From Dehalococcoidales bacterium (GTDB taxonomy: Bacteria; Chloroflexota; Dehalococcoidia; Dehalococcoidales; UBA5760), in assembly GCA_028710655.1 (NCBI GenBank), contig JAQTTS010000010.1, forward strand, positions 1 through 20,261: a stretch of 20,261 bases of DNA, in the 5' to 3' direction. This document shows positions 6,548 to 15,515 of the stretch, in pieces. The notes under the pieces were generated by a model. The model was not told the origin of the DNA and searched no databases. It was given only the letters and a program-made list of their open reading frames with translations. The translations under genes were made by a program, and so were the position numbers. Position 1 is the stretch's first letter; the number at the start of each line of letters is the position of its first letter.

Positions 6548-7636
6548 ATGATAATCATGAAAACCGACGCCACAAAAGATGAGGTCAACAATGTGGTTAA
6601 GGAGATAAATAAACTCGGACTTAGAGCTGATGTTTCCACAGGAAAATTCCGTACCATAATCGGACTGGTCGGAGACGAAAGCAAGGTGCCGTTTGAACAA
6701 CTGGCTGCTCTACCCGGTGTAAAAGAGGCCGCCATGGTTGAAGTACCCTACAAGCTAATCAGCAAGGAATACGCTAAATTTTTCGACGACGGCACAAAGC
6801 ATAAGACGGTTCGGGTAAAGAACATTGAGATAGGCGGAGACGAACCGGTATTTATCGCCGGGCCTTGTGCCGTAGAGAGCCACCAGCAGCTGCTGAGAAT
6901 TGCTGAAGATACAGCGAAGTGCGGAGCTCATATCCTGAGAGGAGGTATTTTCAAGCCGAGGAGCTCGGTACATTCTTTCCAGGGTCTGGGCTCGATAGGC
7001 TGGTCTGAAGCCAGAGAAGCCCTTAGATGGCTCCGCGAAGCAGGGGACAGGTTCGGCCTGGCAACAATAACCGAGGTAAGGGGAGAAACACAGGTTGAAC
7101 TGGCTGCTGAGTATGCCGATATACTCCAGATAGGGACGAGAAACATGTATAATCAAGACCTGTTGATAAAAGTCGCCAGGACAAAGAAACCTATCCTGTT
7201 CAAACGCCATTTCGGCGCCAGTATTGAAGAATTCCTGTCTTTTGCGGAATACATTGCCGCTGAAGGTAACCGGGACATTATTCTCTGTGAAAGAGGGGTA
7301 CTACCCGTAGGCAAAGGCAAGAATTACGTCAGATATACTCTCGACCTGTCTGCCGTCCCGATCATTCAGAAAGAAACCTACCTGCCCATCATCGTAGACC
7401 CCAGTCATGCGGCCGGACGCCGAGACCTTATCTTCAAAATGAGTTGCGCCGCTATCGCCGTAGGCGCCAGTGGTCTGATGATTGAGATGCACTACAACCC
7501 GGCGGAAGCGCTGGTTGATGCACAGCAAGCTATCACACCTGACGAACTTCAGGAGACCATCGAAACCTGCCGGAAAATCAGCAAACTGATCCCGACAAGA
7601 AAAAATGAAAAAACTTCGACTACGGCTGGGCAGTAA
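6548..7636 (+). CDS. aroF: 3-deoxy-7-phosphoheptulonate (DAHP) synthase
   Basis: DAHP synthase condenses PEP and erythrose-4-phosphate, the first committed step of aromatic synthesis. This is the type I-beta form with an N-terminal ferredoxin-like regulatory domain (about residues 1-68, MIIMKTDATKDEVNNVVKEI then a short linker). In relatives such as the Thermotoga enzyme this domain mediates inhibition by Phe or Tyr. In the barrel, metal ligands fit C107 (GPCAVES), H286 (DPSHAAGRRD), E313 (IEMH) and D324; FKPRSS (135-140) and FKRHFGASIEE (218-228) bind substrate phosphates. ATG 6548 is preceded by GTGAGGA at suitable spacing. It is the first structural gene after the attenuator. Its last 32 bases overlap aroB, and the final dozen residues look unconserved. 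Confidence 0.96.
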   Translation: MIIMKTDATKDEVNNVVKEINKLGLRADVSTGKFRTIIGLVGDESKVPFEQLAALPGVKEAAMVEVPYKLISKEYAKFFDDGTKHKTVRVKNIEIGGDEPVFIAGPCAVESHQQLLRIAEDTAKCGAHILRGGIFKPRSSVHSFQGLGSIGWSEAREALRWLREAGDRFGLATITEVRGETQVELAAEYADILQIGTRNMYNQDLLIKVARTKKPILFKRHFGASIEEFLSFAEYIAAEGNRDIILCERGVLPVGKGKNYVRYTLDLSAVPIIQKETYLPIIVDPSHAAGRRDLIFKMSCAAIAVGASGLMIEMHYNPAEALVDAQQAITPDELQETIETCRKISKLIPTRKNEKTSTTAGQ

Positions 7637-8681
7637 CAGCTACGACATTGCTATCGGCTCAGGAATACTGAAGCAAAGCGGCCATCAGCTAAAGGAAAGG
7701 GGCTTCGCCGGTGGTAGGCTGGTGGTCATCAGCAACTCCGTGGTACACGACCTGTACGGTGATGTCGTCGGTCATAGCCTGACTGCGTCAGGCTTCACGG
7801 TAAACAACCTCACGATTCCCGATGGGGAAGAGCAAAAATCATTGGAAACAGCAGGCAGGCTATACCGTGAATTGGCCGAATGCTATGCGGAAAGAACCAC
7901 GCCTATTCTAGCCCTGGGGGGAGGGGTGATCGGGGATTTAGCTGGATTCGTGGCTGCCACATACCTGAGGGGAGTCCCGCTGATACAGCTACCGACCACC
8001 CTGCTAGCACAGGTTGACAGCAGCATCGGGGGCAAAGTGGCGCTGGACCACGACCGGTTGAAAAACAAAATCGGGGCCTTTTATCAGCCAAGGCTGGTAA
8101 TCAGCGACATTGATACCATAAGAACTCTTGACGACAAGCAGTTTACCAACGGACTGGCTGAAGTGATAAAATATGGAGTCATCCGAGACGAAGGATTCTT
8201 TACCTACCTTGAGAATAACCTCGATAAGATCAAAACGCTTGATGCTGAGACACTCGAGGAAATCGTCTTCCGGTCGGCAAAGATTAAGGCGGAGGTAGTG
8301 GAAAAGGACGAGAAAGACCTGGGCCTAAGGGCCATCCTGAACTTCGGCCATACTGTGGGGCATGCTATTGAGTCAGTCTCAGATTTCAAGGTAAGCCACG
8401 GGGAAGCAGTTGCCATCGGAATGTTAGCAGCGGCCAGGATTTCCCAAAGAATGAGCGTACTTGCACAAAATGAGCTGGCCAGGCTGGAGAGCCTTGTCAG
8501 GCGGGCTGGTTTGCCCACCAGACTGCCCGACCCGGAAATGGGAAAACTGGTTGCAGCGATGAAGCAGGACAAGAAGGTCTTGAAGGGAAGGCTAAGGTTT
8601 GTTCTGCCCGAATCACTGGGCAAGGTTTTTATCACCGAAGAGGTGGATCTGTCCTTAGTAGAGCAGGCCCTGACAGGTTAG
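7605..8681 (+). CDS. aroB: 3-dehydroquinate synthase
   Basis: AroB converts DAHP to 3-dehydroquinate using NAD+ and a divalent metal. The 358 residues match the family. Features in order are DGEEQKSLET (73-82), ALGGGVIGDLAGFVAATYLRG (103-123, NAD binding), PTTLLAQVDSSIGGK (130-144), NGLAEVIKYG (182-191, metal ligand E186), NFGHTVGHAIE (246-256, H249) and HGEAVAIGM (265-273, H265). The start ATG 7605 lies inside the end of aroF in another frame, 32 bases before its stop. No clear ribosome binding site precedes it, so translation is probably coupled to aroF. Confidence 0.96.
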   Translation: MKKLRLRLGSNSYDIAIGSGILKQSGHQLKERGFAGGRLVVISNSVVHDLYGDVVGHSLTASGFTVNNLTIPDGEEQKSLETAGRLYRELAECYAERTTPILALGGGVIGDLAGFVAATYLRGVPLIQLPTTLLAQVDSSIGGKVALDHDRLKNKIGAFYQPRLVISDIDTIRTLDDKQFTNGLAEVIKYGVIRDEGFFTYLENNLDKIKTLDAETLEEIVFRSAKIKAEVVEKDEKDLGLRAILNFGHTVGHAIESVSDFKVSHGEAVAIGMLAAARISQRMSVLAQNELARLESLVRRAGLPTRLPDPEMGKLVAAMKQDKKVLKGRLRFVLPESLGKVFITEEVDLSLVEQALTG

Positions 8682-8682
8682 G

Positions 8683-9339
8683 ATGAAAAAGCCTGGAATC
8701 TGTGCCGTTATCACAAATAGGGATGAGAAAGCGCTGAGAGGGGTTGAGCCTTTCGCTGAACTATTCGAGGTCCGGATCGACCTCATTGGAGAGGGATGGC
8801 AGGACATAGCCAGACAGCTTGAGAAACCCTGGATAGCCTGCGCCAGGAGACCGGTGGAAGGGGGCAGGTGGGAAAGGAGCGAAGCGGAGCGAACAGAAGT
8901 CCTGGTAAAAGCCAGTGAGCTTGGCTGCGCAATGGTTGACATCGAAGTCGAGACAGGAGAACTTGGGAAAACCATGCTGCAGATTAAGAAGAGAACAAAA
9001 TGCCTCCTGTCATTCCACGAACTGAAAAAAACGCCCTCCCTTAACAGCCTCAAAGAAATAGTCAAGAAACAGATGGAAGCCGGCGCCGATGTATGCAAGG
9101 TGATTACTACGGCAGAGAGTCTTGAGGATAACCTGACTACACTGAAGCTCATCACCGATTTCCCTAAAACAAGGATAGTTTCCTTCGCCATGGGCCCGCT
9201 CGGTCTAGTGAGCCGGGTTCTCTGTCCACTGGTCGGCGGTGATTTTACCTACGCATCGATCGAAGAAGGTAAGGAGTCCGCACCCGGTCAGATAACTGTC
9301 AGACAGTTAAGGAAACTCTATGAAATGGTGCCACGATGA
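8683..9339 (+). CDS. aroD: 3-dehydroquinate dehydratase, type I
   Basis: AroD dehydrates 3-dehydroquinate to 3-dehydroshikimate. This is the type I barrel enzyme that works through a Schiff base, not the unrelated type II dodecamer. The Schiff-base Lys is K139 (DVCKVITTA) and the general acid/base His is H112 (LLSFHEL). The EVRIDLIG strand (29-36), the SRVL Arg (178) and the C-terminal SAPGQITVRQL loop also fit. At 218 residues it is a compact member. ATG 8683 follows the aroB stop by one base. It overlaps aroE by four bases (ATGA). Confidence 0.94.
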   Translation: MKKPGICAVITNRDEKALRGVEPFAELFEVRIDLIGEGWQDIARQLEKPWIACARRPVEGGRWERSEAERTEVLVKASELGCAMVDIEVETGELGKTMLQIKKRTKCLLSFHELKKTPSLNSLKEIVKKQMEAGADVCKVITTAESLEDNLTTLKLITDFPKTRIVSFAMGPLGLVSRVLCPLVGGDFTYASIEEGKESAPGQITVRQLRKLYEMVPR

Positions 9340-10205
9340 TAAGTAGAGTGATAACGGGGAAAACACAAGTCTGTGGAGTCATCGGTGACCCTATCGGGCA
9401 TACCATGTCACCGGTGATGCATAATGCTGCCTTCAGCAAACTGGGCATAGATTACGTCTATCTCCCCTTCCGGGTCAAAAAAGATGACTTGGGCCAAGCG
9501 ATTGCAGGAGCCAGAGCCCTCAACCTGGCCGGCTTGAACGTCACCATCCCTCACAAAGTAGCCGTAATCTCATTTCTGGATGAGCTGGACCCTATTGCCG
9601 AGCGGATAGGTGCCGTTAACACCATAGTCAACAAAAACGGGACTTTGCGAGGTTACAACACCGATGCTACCGGATTCCTACAGGCACTACTAGACAAGGG
9701 ATTCAAACCAGAGGGCAAGAAAATAGTTGTCCTGGGCGCGGGCGGCGCATCAAGAGGAATTTCCTTCATTCTTGCTGAAAGTGGCGCTAATCTGGTCATT
9801 CTGAACCGGCCCGTGGAGATAGACTGGGCAGAAAAGTTGGCCTGTGAGATATCCCGAGCCTTCAGAAAAGAAACGGCAGCGCTGGAACTAAACGATAAAA
9901 ACCTGGCGGAAGTACTGGAAGGAAGTGATATTCTGGTTAATACGACCAGCGTCGGCATGAGCCCCGACGTCGATGAGACTCCGGTCCCGATGAGGTTGCT
10001 GAGATCTACCCCAGTCGTTTTCGACATCGTATACAACCCGATACAGACGAGGCTGCTCAGAGAAGCACAGGCAGCCGGTGCCGGTACAATAAGCGGGCTC
10101 GATATGCTCGCCTGGCAGGGAGCACTGGCCTTTGAAAAATGGACAGGGCTAAAAGCTCCCCTCGAACTGATGAAAAGAGAAGTTATAAAGGCCTTAGGAA
10201 AGTGA
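9336..10205 (+). CDS. aroE: Shikimate dehydrogenase
   Basis: AroE reduces 3-dehydroshikimate to shikimate with NADPH. The substrate domain shows GDPIGHTMSPVMHN (17-30), the catalytic Lys K74 in NVTIPHK and Asp D110 in GYNTDATGF. The Rossmann part has VVLGAGGASRG (131-141), then LNRP where NADP-specific enzymes usually have NRT, VNTTSVGMSP and the C-terminal GLDMLAWQGALAFEKWTG. Length 289 is normal. Its ATG overlaps the aroD stop (ATGA) and its stop overlaps the aroK GTG (GTGA), so the three are probably translated in a coupled way. Confidence 0.95.
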   Translation: MISRVITGKTQVCGVIGDPIGHTMSPVMHNAAFSKLGIDYVYLPFRVKKDDLGQAIAGARALNLAGLNVTIPHKVAVISFLDELDPIAERIGAVNTIVNKNGTLRGYNTDATGFLQALLDKGFKPEGKKIVVLGAGGASRGISFILAESGANLVILNRPVEIDWAEKLACEISRAFRKETAALELNDKNLAEVLEGSDILVNTTSVGMSPDVDETPVPMRLLRSTPVVFDIVYNPIQTRLLREAQAAGAGTISGLDMLAWQGALAFEKWTGLKAPLELMKREVIKALGK

Positions 10206-10729
10206 AGACGAACATCGCCCTGATCGGTTTCATGGGGACAGGAAAGACTACGGTGGGCAAGACCCTGGCTGAGAAACTGGGTAAAGAGTTCTTTGAGCTT
10301 GACGTCCTCATTGAAAAGAAGGCGGGGAAGACTATTCCCGCAATATTCAAGGAGGACGGGGAGATATCCTTTCGAGAGCTCGAAATTGAGGTCGTCAAGG
10401 AAGTCAGCCGGCAGAGGAATGCTGTCATTGCCTGCGGGGGTGGTGTGATATTAAACAAAATAAACATTGACCGGCTAAGAAAGGAAGCGGTAATGGTATA
10501 CCTCACTGCCTCACCCCGGGTAATACTAAGGCGGATATCGAAAGATACCGATGAGAGGCCACTGCTTGCTGTAGCCAACCCTGCCCTGACTATTAAAGAG
10601 CTGTTGAGATTCCGCAGGCCGTTTTACGAACAGGCTGCCGACGTCACGGTAAACACCTCGAGGCTGGATATCGACTCCGTGGTCAGGCAAATAACAGCCA
10701 AGATAAAAGAGTATGAAGGTCTTAGTTGA
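10202..10729 (+). CDS. aroK: Shikimate kinase
   Basis: AroK phosphorylates shikimate at O3 with ATP. I start it at GTG 10202, which overlaps the aroE stop and has AGGAA just upstream; this yields 175 residues, the family norm. An in-frame ATG at 10139 would add 21 residues inside aroE. Motifs are the P-loop GFMGTGKTT (9-17), FELDVLIE (31-38, shikimate-binding D34, with Glu where many enzymes have the first Asp), FREL with R58, ACGGGV (77-82), the lid DERPLL (118-122, R119) and RRPFYEQAA (138-146). The end overlaps aroA by 17 bases. Confidence 0.95.
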   Translation: MKTNIALIGFMGTGKTTVGKTLAEKLGKEFFELDVLIEKKAGKTIPAIFKEDGEISFRELEIEVVKEVSRQRNAVIACGGGVILNKINIDRLRKEAVMVYLTASPRVILRRISKDTDERPLLAVANPALTIKELLRFRRPFYEQAADVTVNTSRLDIDSVVRQITAKIKEYEGLS

Positions 10730-11987
10730 GAAAAGCATATTAACAGGGGAAGTCCTCACCCCGGCCTCGAAGAGCTATACTATCAGGGGACTTATCTGCG
10801 CTGCCTTAGCCAGAGGCGAGAGTGAAATCATAAACCCCCTGATCTCAGATGATACCGAAGCAGCCCGGGACGTACTGGGCAATGTCGGAGTAAAAATTCA
10901 GCAGGAAAACGGCCTATGGCGTGTTGCCGGGGGAGAGTTGCACGAGGCAACGGCGGACCTGTTTTGCGCCGATTCTGCCGCCACCTTGAGATTTATGACG
11001 GCGGTCTGTTCTCTAATACCAGGGAAATCCCGGTTAGTTACCGGTTCTTCACTGGCACGGAGGCCGGTCAAAACACTGGTTCAGGCACTGAGACAATTGG
11101 GAGTAGACTGCTCCTGCCAGGGTGAAGTAGCCCCGGTAACTGTCAAGGGAGAAGGACTAATAGGCGGCGTAACAGAGCTACCCGGTGATATCAGCTCTCA
11201 GTACATCTCAGCGCTTCTCATCGCGTCCCCGCTCGCTAAACAGGAGGTCCGGATCCGACTGACCACACCCGTAGAGTCAAAGCCTTACCTCATGATGACC
11301 CTGGACTGTATGAAAAGGTTCGGAGTAAATGTAGCCACCTCCCCGGACTTAAGAGAATTTGTGATAGCGCCGCAGCGATATCGGCCTACCAGGTACCGGG
11401 TGGAGGGAGACTGGTCATCGGCTTCCTATTTCCTGGCTATGGGGGCGTTATTAGGAACCGTAACGGTAAAGAATCTGAATCTGGAAAGCCAGCAAGGCGA
11501 TAGGATAATGCTAGACTTCCTCAGTGATATGGGCGCCTCAATCGAGTTGAGCAAGAGCGCCATAACGGTGAGGAAATCCAGCCTGAATGCGATACAGGCT
11601 AATTTATCCGATTATACAGACCTGCTGCCGACGCTGGCGGTTATAGCAGCATCGGCTTGCGGCAGGAGCGAGTTTAGCGGAGTGGCACGGGCACGCATAA
11701 AGGAATCAAACCGGGTCTCTGCATTAAGGGAAGGGCTGGAGAAAATGGGTATAGCAGTCCATGAAGAGCAGGATAGACTGACCGTTACCGGTACCCAACC
11801 AAAGAGTGCCGCCATCGATAGTAAGAATGACCACCGTATTGCTATGGCATTCAGTATACCCGGTCTTGTCGCCGGAGGAACGATAATAAACGATGCGGAA
11901 TGCGTCTCCAAAACATTTCCTAATTTCTGGGAGGTCGTAAGAAGCATCGGGGGTAAGGTGAAGGTAAATGGAGAACAGTCTGGGTAA
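10713..11987 (+). CDS. aroA: 3-phosphoshikimate 1-carboxyvinyltransferase (EPSP synthase)
   Basis: EPSP synthase joins PEP to shikimate-3-phosphate. The 424 residues show ASKSYTIRG (18-26, with K20, S21 and R25 matching the S3P/PEP contacts), LARRPVKTL (115-123), [11 protein letters not shown], the [13 protein letters not shown] active-site Asp region, [10 protein letters not shown] and [12 protein letters not shown]. The PEP loop reads [11 protein letters not shown]: the residue aligned with E. coli Gly96 is Ala89, while the following Arg (R93) is kept. Ala at this site is typical of glyphosate-insensitive class II enzymes such as CP4, so reduced inhibition is predicted. It starts within aroK and overlaps aroC by 20 bases. 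Confidence 0.95.
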   Translation: MKVLVEKSILTGEVLTPASKSYTIRGLICAALARGESEIINPLISDDTEAARDVLGNVGVKIQQENGLWRVAGGELHEATADLFCADSAATLRFMTAVCSLIPGKSRLVTGSSLARRPVKTLVQALRQLGVDCSCQGEVAPVTVKGEGLIGGVTELPGDISSQYISALLIASPLAKQEVRIRLTTPVESKPYLMMTLDCMKRFGVNVATSPDLREFVIAPQRYRPTRYRVEGDWSSASYFLAMGALLGTVTVKNLNLESQQGDRIMLDFLSDMGASIELSKSAITVRKSSLNAIQANLSDYTDLLPTLAVIAASACGRSEFSGVARARIKESNRVSALREGLEKMGIAVHEEQDRLTVTGTQPKSAAIDSKNDHRIAMAFSIPGLVAGGTIINDAECVSKTFPNFWEVVRSIGGKVKVNGEQSG

Positions 11988-13059
11988 ACTTTTCACCATA
12001 ACAAGCTTCGGAGAGAGTCACGGCAGATGCATCGGTATCATTATTGACGGTTGCCCGGCAGGACTGGCTGTTACCGAAGAGGATATACAGAAAGACCTCG
12101 ATAAAAGAAGGCCGGGGGCGGATCCAGCCTCCACACGGAGGGCAGAGGAGGACAGGGTCGAAGTCCTTGCCGGAATCAGAAATGGTATCACTACCGGCGC
12201 CCCTATCTGCCTGGTGATATGGAACAAAGACATAGACTCAAGAGAGTACGAGCAGACCAGATTCCTAATGAGACCGGGACAGGCTGACTACACCGCCTTC
12301 GTTAAGTACGGAGGATTCAATGATTTCAGAGGTGGCGGCAGGTTTTCCGGCAGAATTACCGCCGGTTTTGTTATGGCCGGCGCTATTGCCAGGAAATTGA
12401 TCGGCCGTATCGGCATTGAGGTCATAGCCCATACTATTCAGATAGGCAGCATCAAAGCCGAGCCGAAAGAATTTGACAGCATAAGGGAAGACCTGGGGAA
12501 AAACCCGCTAAAATGTGCTGACCTTGAGGCTGCCCAAGAGATGATTAAGGCTATCGAAGAAGTCAGGAAAGAAGGGGACAGCCTGGGTGGCATCATAGAA
12601 GGAATCGCGCTTAACGTACCTGCCGGTTTAGGAGAACCAGTCTTCGAAACGCTGGACGGTGAACTGGCCAAAGCTATTCTGGCTATCCCTGCCGTTAAGG
12701 GGATCGAATTCGGGGCAGGTTTATCCGTAGCGGTCAAGAAAGGTTCTGAGAATAACGACCCCTTCAACATCAAAGACGGAAATATAGCTACCACAACCAA
12801 CAACTCGGGAGGCATTCTGGGCGGGATAAGTAACGGTATGCCGATAGTGGTTAGAGTAGCGATTAAGCCAACGCCATCTATCGGGAAAAATCAGCCAACG
12901 ATAAATATCAAGGATATGGAGAGTACCAGTCTGTCAATCAAGGGCAGGCATGATGCCTGCATCGTACCGCGGGCAGTGATTGTTGTAGAATCAATGATGG
13001 CGGTAACCATCTGCGACATGGCGATGCGGGCAGGAATAATACCAAGGGTGATAAAATGA
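11968..13059 (+). CDS. aroC: Chorismate synthase
   Basis: AroC eliminates phosphate from EPSP to give chorismate and needs reduced FMN although there is no net redox change. The 363 residues contain the signatures [21 protein letters not shown] near the N-terminus (each part short and conserved), RRPGADP (47-53), [27 protein letters not shown] in the middle, and the [21 protein letters not shown] region with KPTPSI near the C-terminus. ATG 11968 is preceded by purine-rich AAGGTGAAGG and lies 20 bases inside aroA. Its TGA overlaps the pheA ATG by four bases. Confidence 0.96.
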   Translation: MENSLGKLFTITSFGESHGRCIGIIIDGCPAGLAVTEEDIQKDLDKRRPGADPASTRRAEEDRVEVLAGIRNGITTGAPICLVIWNKDIDSREYEQTRFLMRPGQADYTAFVKYGGFNDFRGGGRFSGRITAGFVMAGAIARKLIGRIGIEVIAHTIQIGSIKAEPKEFDSIREDLGKNPLKCADLEAAQEMIKAIEEVRKEGDSLGGIIEGIALNVPAGLGEPVFETLDGELAKAILAIPAVKGIEFGAGLSVAVKKGSENNDPFNIKDGNIATTTNNSGGILGGISNGMPIVVRVAIKPTPSIGKNQPTINIKDMESTSLSIKGRHDACIVPRAVIVVESMMAVTICDMAMRAGIIPRVIK

Positions 13060-14123
13060 GTCTGGAAGATTTAAGAAAAAGAATCGATAAAACCGATGCC
13101 GAGATTGTCAAGCTAATCAGTGAGAGAATAAGGATTGCGCAGGAGATAGGGAAAGAGAAAATCAAGGAAGGGAAACAAATCAATGACCGGGCAAGAGAGA
13201 AAAAGGTCTCCGAACATATCAGGAGTATTGCCCGCAGTGAAAATATGGACCAGGAAGTCATCGAAAGCATCTACCACCAGATAATGACGGCCTGCCGCAG
13301 GACTCAGGGTATTGAGGTTGCCTTTCCCGGTGAGCCAGGGGCATACAGCGAAGAGGCCGCCCTTAATTTTTTTGGTCCACTGGCAATAACCAAGCCTCAG
13401 GAAAGCCTGGAAAGCGTTTTCAGGGCCGTAGAGCAGGACGAAGTGCAGTTCGGCATTGCCCCGATAGAGAACTCCCTGGAAGGAACAATAGGCAGGTCTT
13501 ACGATCTGCTGCTGACATCAAATCTGAAGGTGTGCGGCGAACTAGAACTCCATGTTACTCACTGTCTGGTAGCCAACTCCGAGACGCGACTGGATGCGGT
13601 TAAGAAGGTCTACTCGCATCCCCAGGCCCTGGGACAATGCCGGACATTCTTAAAACAGCTGGGCTGCAGATTAGTCCCAACTTCGGATACCGCCACCAGC
13701 GCAAAGCTGATCAAGGAGAAAGGCTTAACTGACGCCGGAGCAATCGCCAGTGCCCGGGCCGCTGAAATCTACCAGATGAAGATACTGGCCCGGGAGATAG
13801 AGGACAACCCGAGCAATTTCACCCGGTTCTTTATACTGGCCAAGGAGGACTGTCCCCCGTCGGGAAACGACAAGACATCGATAGTCTTCTCCGTAAAGAA
13901 TAAACCGATGGCGCTTTATGAACTCCTCAATAAATTCGCCAGCAAGGGCGTCAACCTGACCAAGATTGAATCCCGCCCGACAAGGCAAAAGGCCTGGGAA
14001 TACAATTTCTATCTCGACTTTGAAGGCCACCGGGAAGACAAGGCCCCGAAAGAAGTTTTAGCCAATCTGGAGGAGGCCACACTATTCCTGCGTGTTCTGG
14101 GGTCTTACCCTAAGACGAATTAA
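13056..14123 (+). CDS. pheA: Bifunctional chorismate mutase / prephenate dehydratase
   Basis: A three-part protein that converts chorismate to prephenate and then to phenylpyruvate. Residues 1-85 are an AroQ-type chorismate mutase helix bundle ([20 protein letters not shown]). Residues 88-265 are prephenate dehydratase ([46 protein letters not shown] with the catalytic Thr at 256). Residues 275-355 are an ACT domain with the ESRP motif at 305-308, which in relatives binds Phe for feedback inhibition. This is the only chorismate mutase in the operon, so it probably supplies prephenate to tyrA too. It follows aroC by an ATGA overlap. Confidence 0.95.
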   Translation: MSLEDLRKRIDKTDAEIVKLISERIRIAQEIGKEKIKEGKQINDRAREKKVSEHIRSIARSENMDQEVIESIYHQIMTACRRTQGIEVAFPGEPGAYSEEAALNFFGPLAITKPQESLESVFRAVEQDEVQFGIAPIENSLEGTIGRSYDLLLTSNLKVCGELELHVTHCLVANSETRLDAVKKVYSHPQALGQCRTFLKQLGCRLVPTSDTATSAKLIKEKGLTDAGAIASARAAEIYQMKILAREIEDNPSNFTRFFILAKEDCPPSGNDKTSIVFSVKNKPMALYELLNKFASKGVNLTKIESRPTRQKAWEYNFYLDFEGHREDKAPKEVLANLEEATLFLRVLGSYPKTN

Positions 14124-14141
14124 GCAAACCACGAGGTAATC

Positions 14142-15014
14142 ATGAAAATTACAGTCATTGGCGGCTCAGGGAATATGGGGCTCTGGTTCTCCCGCTTCGC
14201 CCTGAAAGAAGGCCACCAGGTAATAATAACCGGGAGAAACAAGGCAAAGCTGCGGGAGGCTGGTAAACAGCTTAATGTTGAAGCCACCACAGATAATATC
14301 GAAGCGGTGCGGAGATCCCAGGTCGTCCTGATATCGGTGCCGATAGACAATTTTGAGGCCGTCGTGGAACAAATCGGCCCCCATACCAGTAGCGAGCAGC
14401 TCATTATAGACATTACCTCGGTAAAAGTACTTCCGATGGCAGCAATTCACAGACACATAAAATCAAGGAAGGTGCTGGGCATGCACCCGATGTTCGGCCC
14501 CGGCGCCAGAGACATCGCCAACAGGAGCTTTATGTTAACCCCCACCAACGAAGAGGAGAAGACTATAGCCGAGAGGGCTAGGGAATACCTGGAAAAAAGG
14601 GAGGCCAAGGTAACTCTGGTCAGCCCGGAAGAACACGACGAAATTATGACTGTCGTCCTGGGTCTGTCCCACTTTATCGCAATAGTCGCCGGTGATACGA
14701 TTCTGAGATTCAACCGCTTAAGACAAGTCGGCAATGCCAGCGGCATCACCTTTAAACTGCTTTCGACCCTGACCGAAAGCGTTATTTCCGAGGACCCCGA
14801 GCTTTACGCCTCGCTACAGATGAGCCTGCCCAATCTTGCCGAAGCTGAGAAGGAGTTCCAGGAAAAAGCAAAAGCCTGGGCCGATCTGGTGGCAGAGAAA
14901 GACAGGGACGGGTTTGCCCGTAAGATGAAGACCCTGAAATCCAGGTTCAATACCATTCATCCTGACTTTGGCAAGGCCTACGAAGATATGTACAAGCTGC
15001 TCGATATGCTATAA
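14142..15014 (+). CDS. tyrA: Prephenate dehydrogenase
   Basis: TyrA oxidatively decarboxylates prephenate (or arogenate) toward tyrosine. The N-terminal Rossmann motif is VIGGSGNMG (5-13), the conserved active-site segment is LGMHPMFGPG (112-121, H115), and GLSHF (174-178) supplies the second His; an all-helical dimerisation domain follows. At 290 residues it has no fused chorismate mutase or ACT domain. The second strand ends in TGRNK rather than an acidic residue, which suggests NADP+ use, though this is an inference. ATG 14142 has GAGGT 8 bases upstream and an 18-base gap after pheA, the largest gap in the operon. It ends facing the dCMP deaminase gene with 16 bases between and no terminator hairpin. 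Confidence 0.93.
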   Translation: MKITVIGGSGNMGLWFSRFALKEGHQVIITGRNKAKLREAGKQLNVEATTDNIEAVRRSQVVLISVPIDNFEAVVEQIGPHTSSEQLIIDITSVKVLPMAAIHRHIKSRKVLGMHPMFGPGARDIANRSFMLTPTNEEEKTIAERAREYLEKREAKVTLVSPEEHDEIMTVVLGLSHFIAIVAGDTILRFNRLRQVGNASGITFKLLSTLTESVISEDPELYASLQMSLPNLAEAEKEFQEKAKAWADLVAEKDRDGFARKMKTLKSRFNTIHPDFGKAYEDMYKLLDML

Positions 15015-15030
15015 AAACGGCGCAAGAGAG

Positions 15031-15513
15031 CTAATCAAGATAGCTTATCCGGGACGATGGCCTCTTTTTCAGGTCAAACTCTATACCAGCCTCTTCAAAC
15101 AGTGCGGCAAACTGATTATCATTATATCTGCCAAAACTGACATACCGCCTTATCTTGGCATTAACCAGCATCTTGGCACAAAGAATGCAGGGAGTATGGG
15201 TACAGTAGATAGTACTCCCCTCAAGGCTGACACCGTGAAGACCGGCCTGAACGATTACATTCTGCTCGGCATGGATACCGCGGCATATTTCATGCCTTGT
15301 CCCCGACGGTATCTTCATTTCATCCCTGAGACAGCCAAGCTCAAGACAGTCCTTGATACCGGCGGCAGCACCGTTGTAGCCGGTCGCCAGTATGTGCTTA
15401 TCTCTTACGGCAACCGCCCCGACATGGTGCCGACGGCAGGTGGAGCGCTCGGCAACCACCGAGGCTATCTTCAAAAAATACTCATCGCTACACAGTCTGG
15501 CCGTTATTCCCAC
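15031..15513 (-). CDS. dCMP deaminase family protein (ComEB-like)
   Basis: A 160-residue zinc deaminase of the cytidine/deoxycytidylate family, most like dCMP deaminases (ComEB), which turn dCMP into dUMP for thymidylate synthesis. The zinc site is HAEQN (H81, catalytic E83) and PCILC (C109, C112). The substrate-loop motif TGYNGAAAG (44-52) and the family's start, DEYFLKIASVVAERSTC, are present, as is an extra insertion rich in Cys and His (residues 56-81). I use GTG 15513, two bases after the stop of the upstream kinase gene, indicating a two-gene operon. A nucleotide role is likely; dCMP as substrate comes from family membership. Confidence 0.9.
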   Translation of the reverse strand: MGITARLCSDEYFLKIASVVAERSTCRRHHVGAVAVRDKHILATGYNGAAAGIKDCLELGCLRDEMKIPSGTRHEICRGIHAEQNVIVQAGLHGVSLEGSTIYCTHTPCILCAKMLVNAKIRRYVSFGRYNDNQFAALFEEAGIEFDLKKRPSSRISYLD

Positions 15514-15515
15514 TT

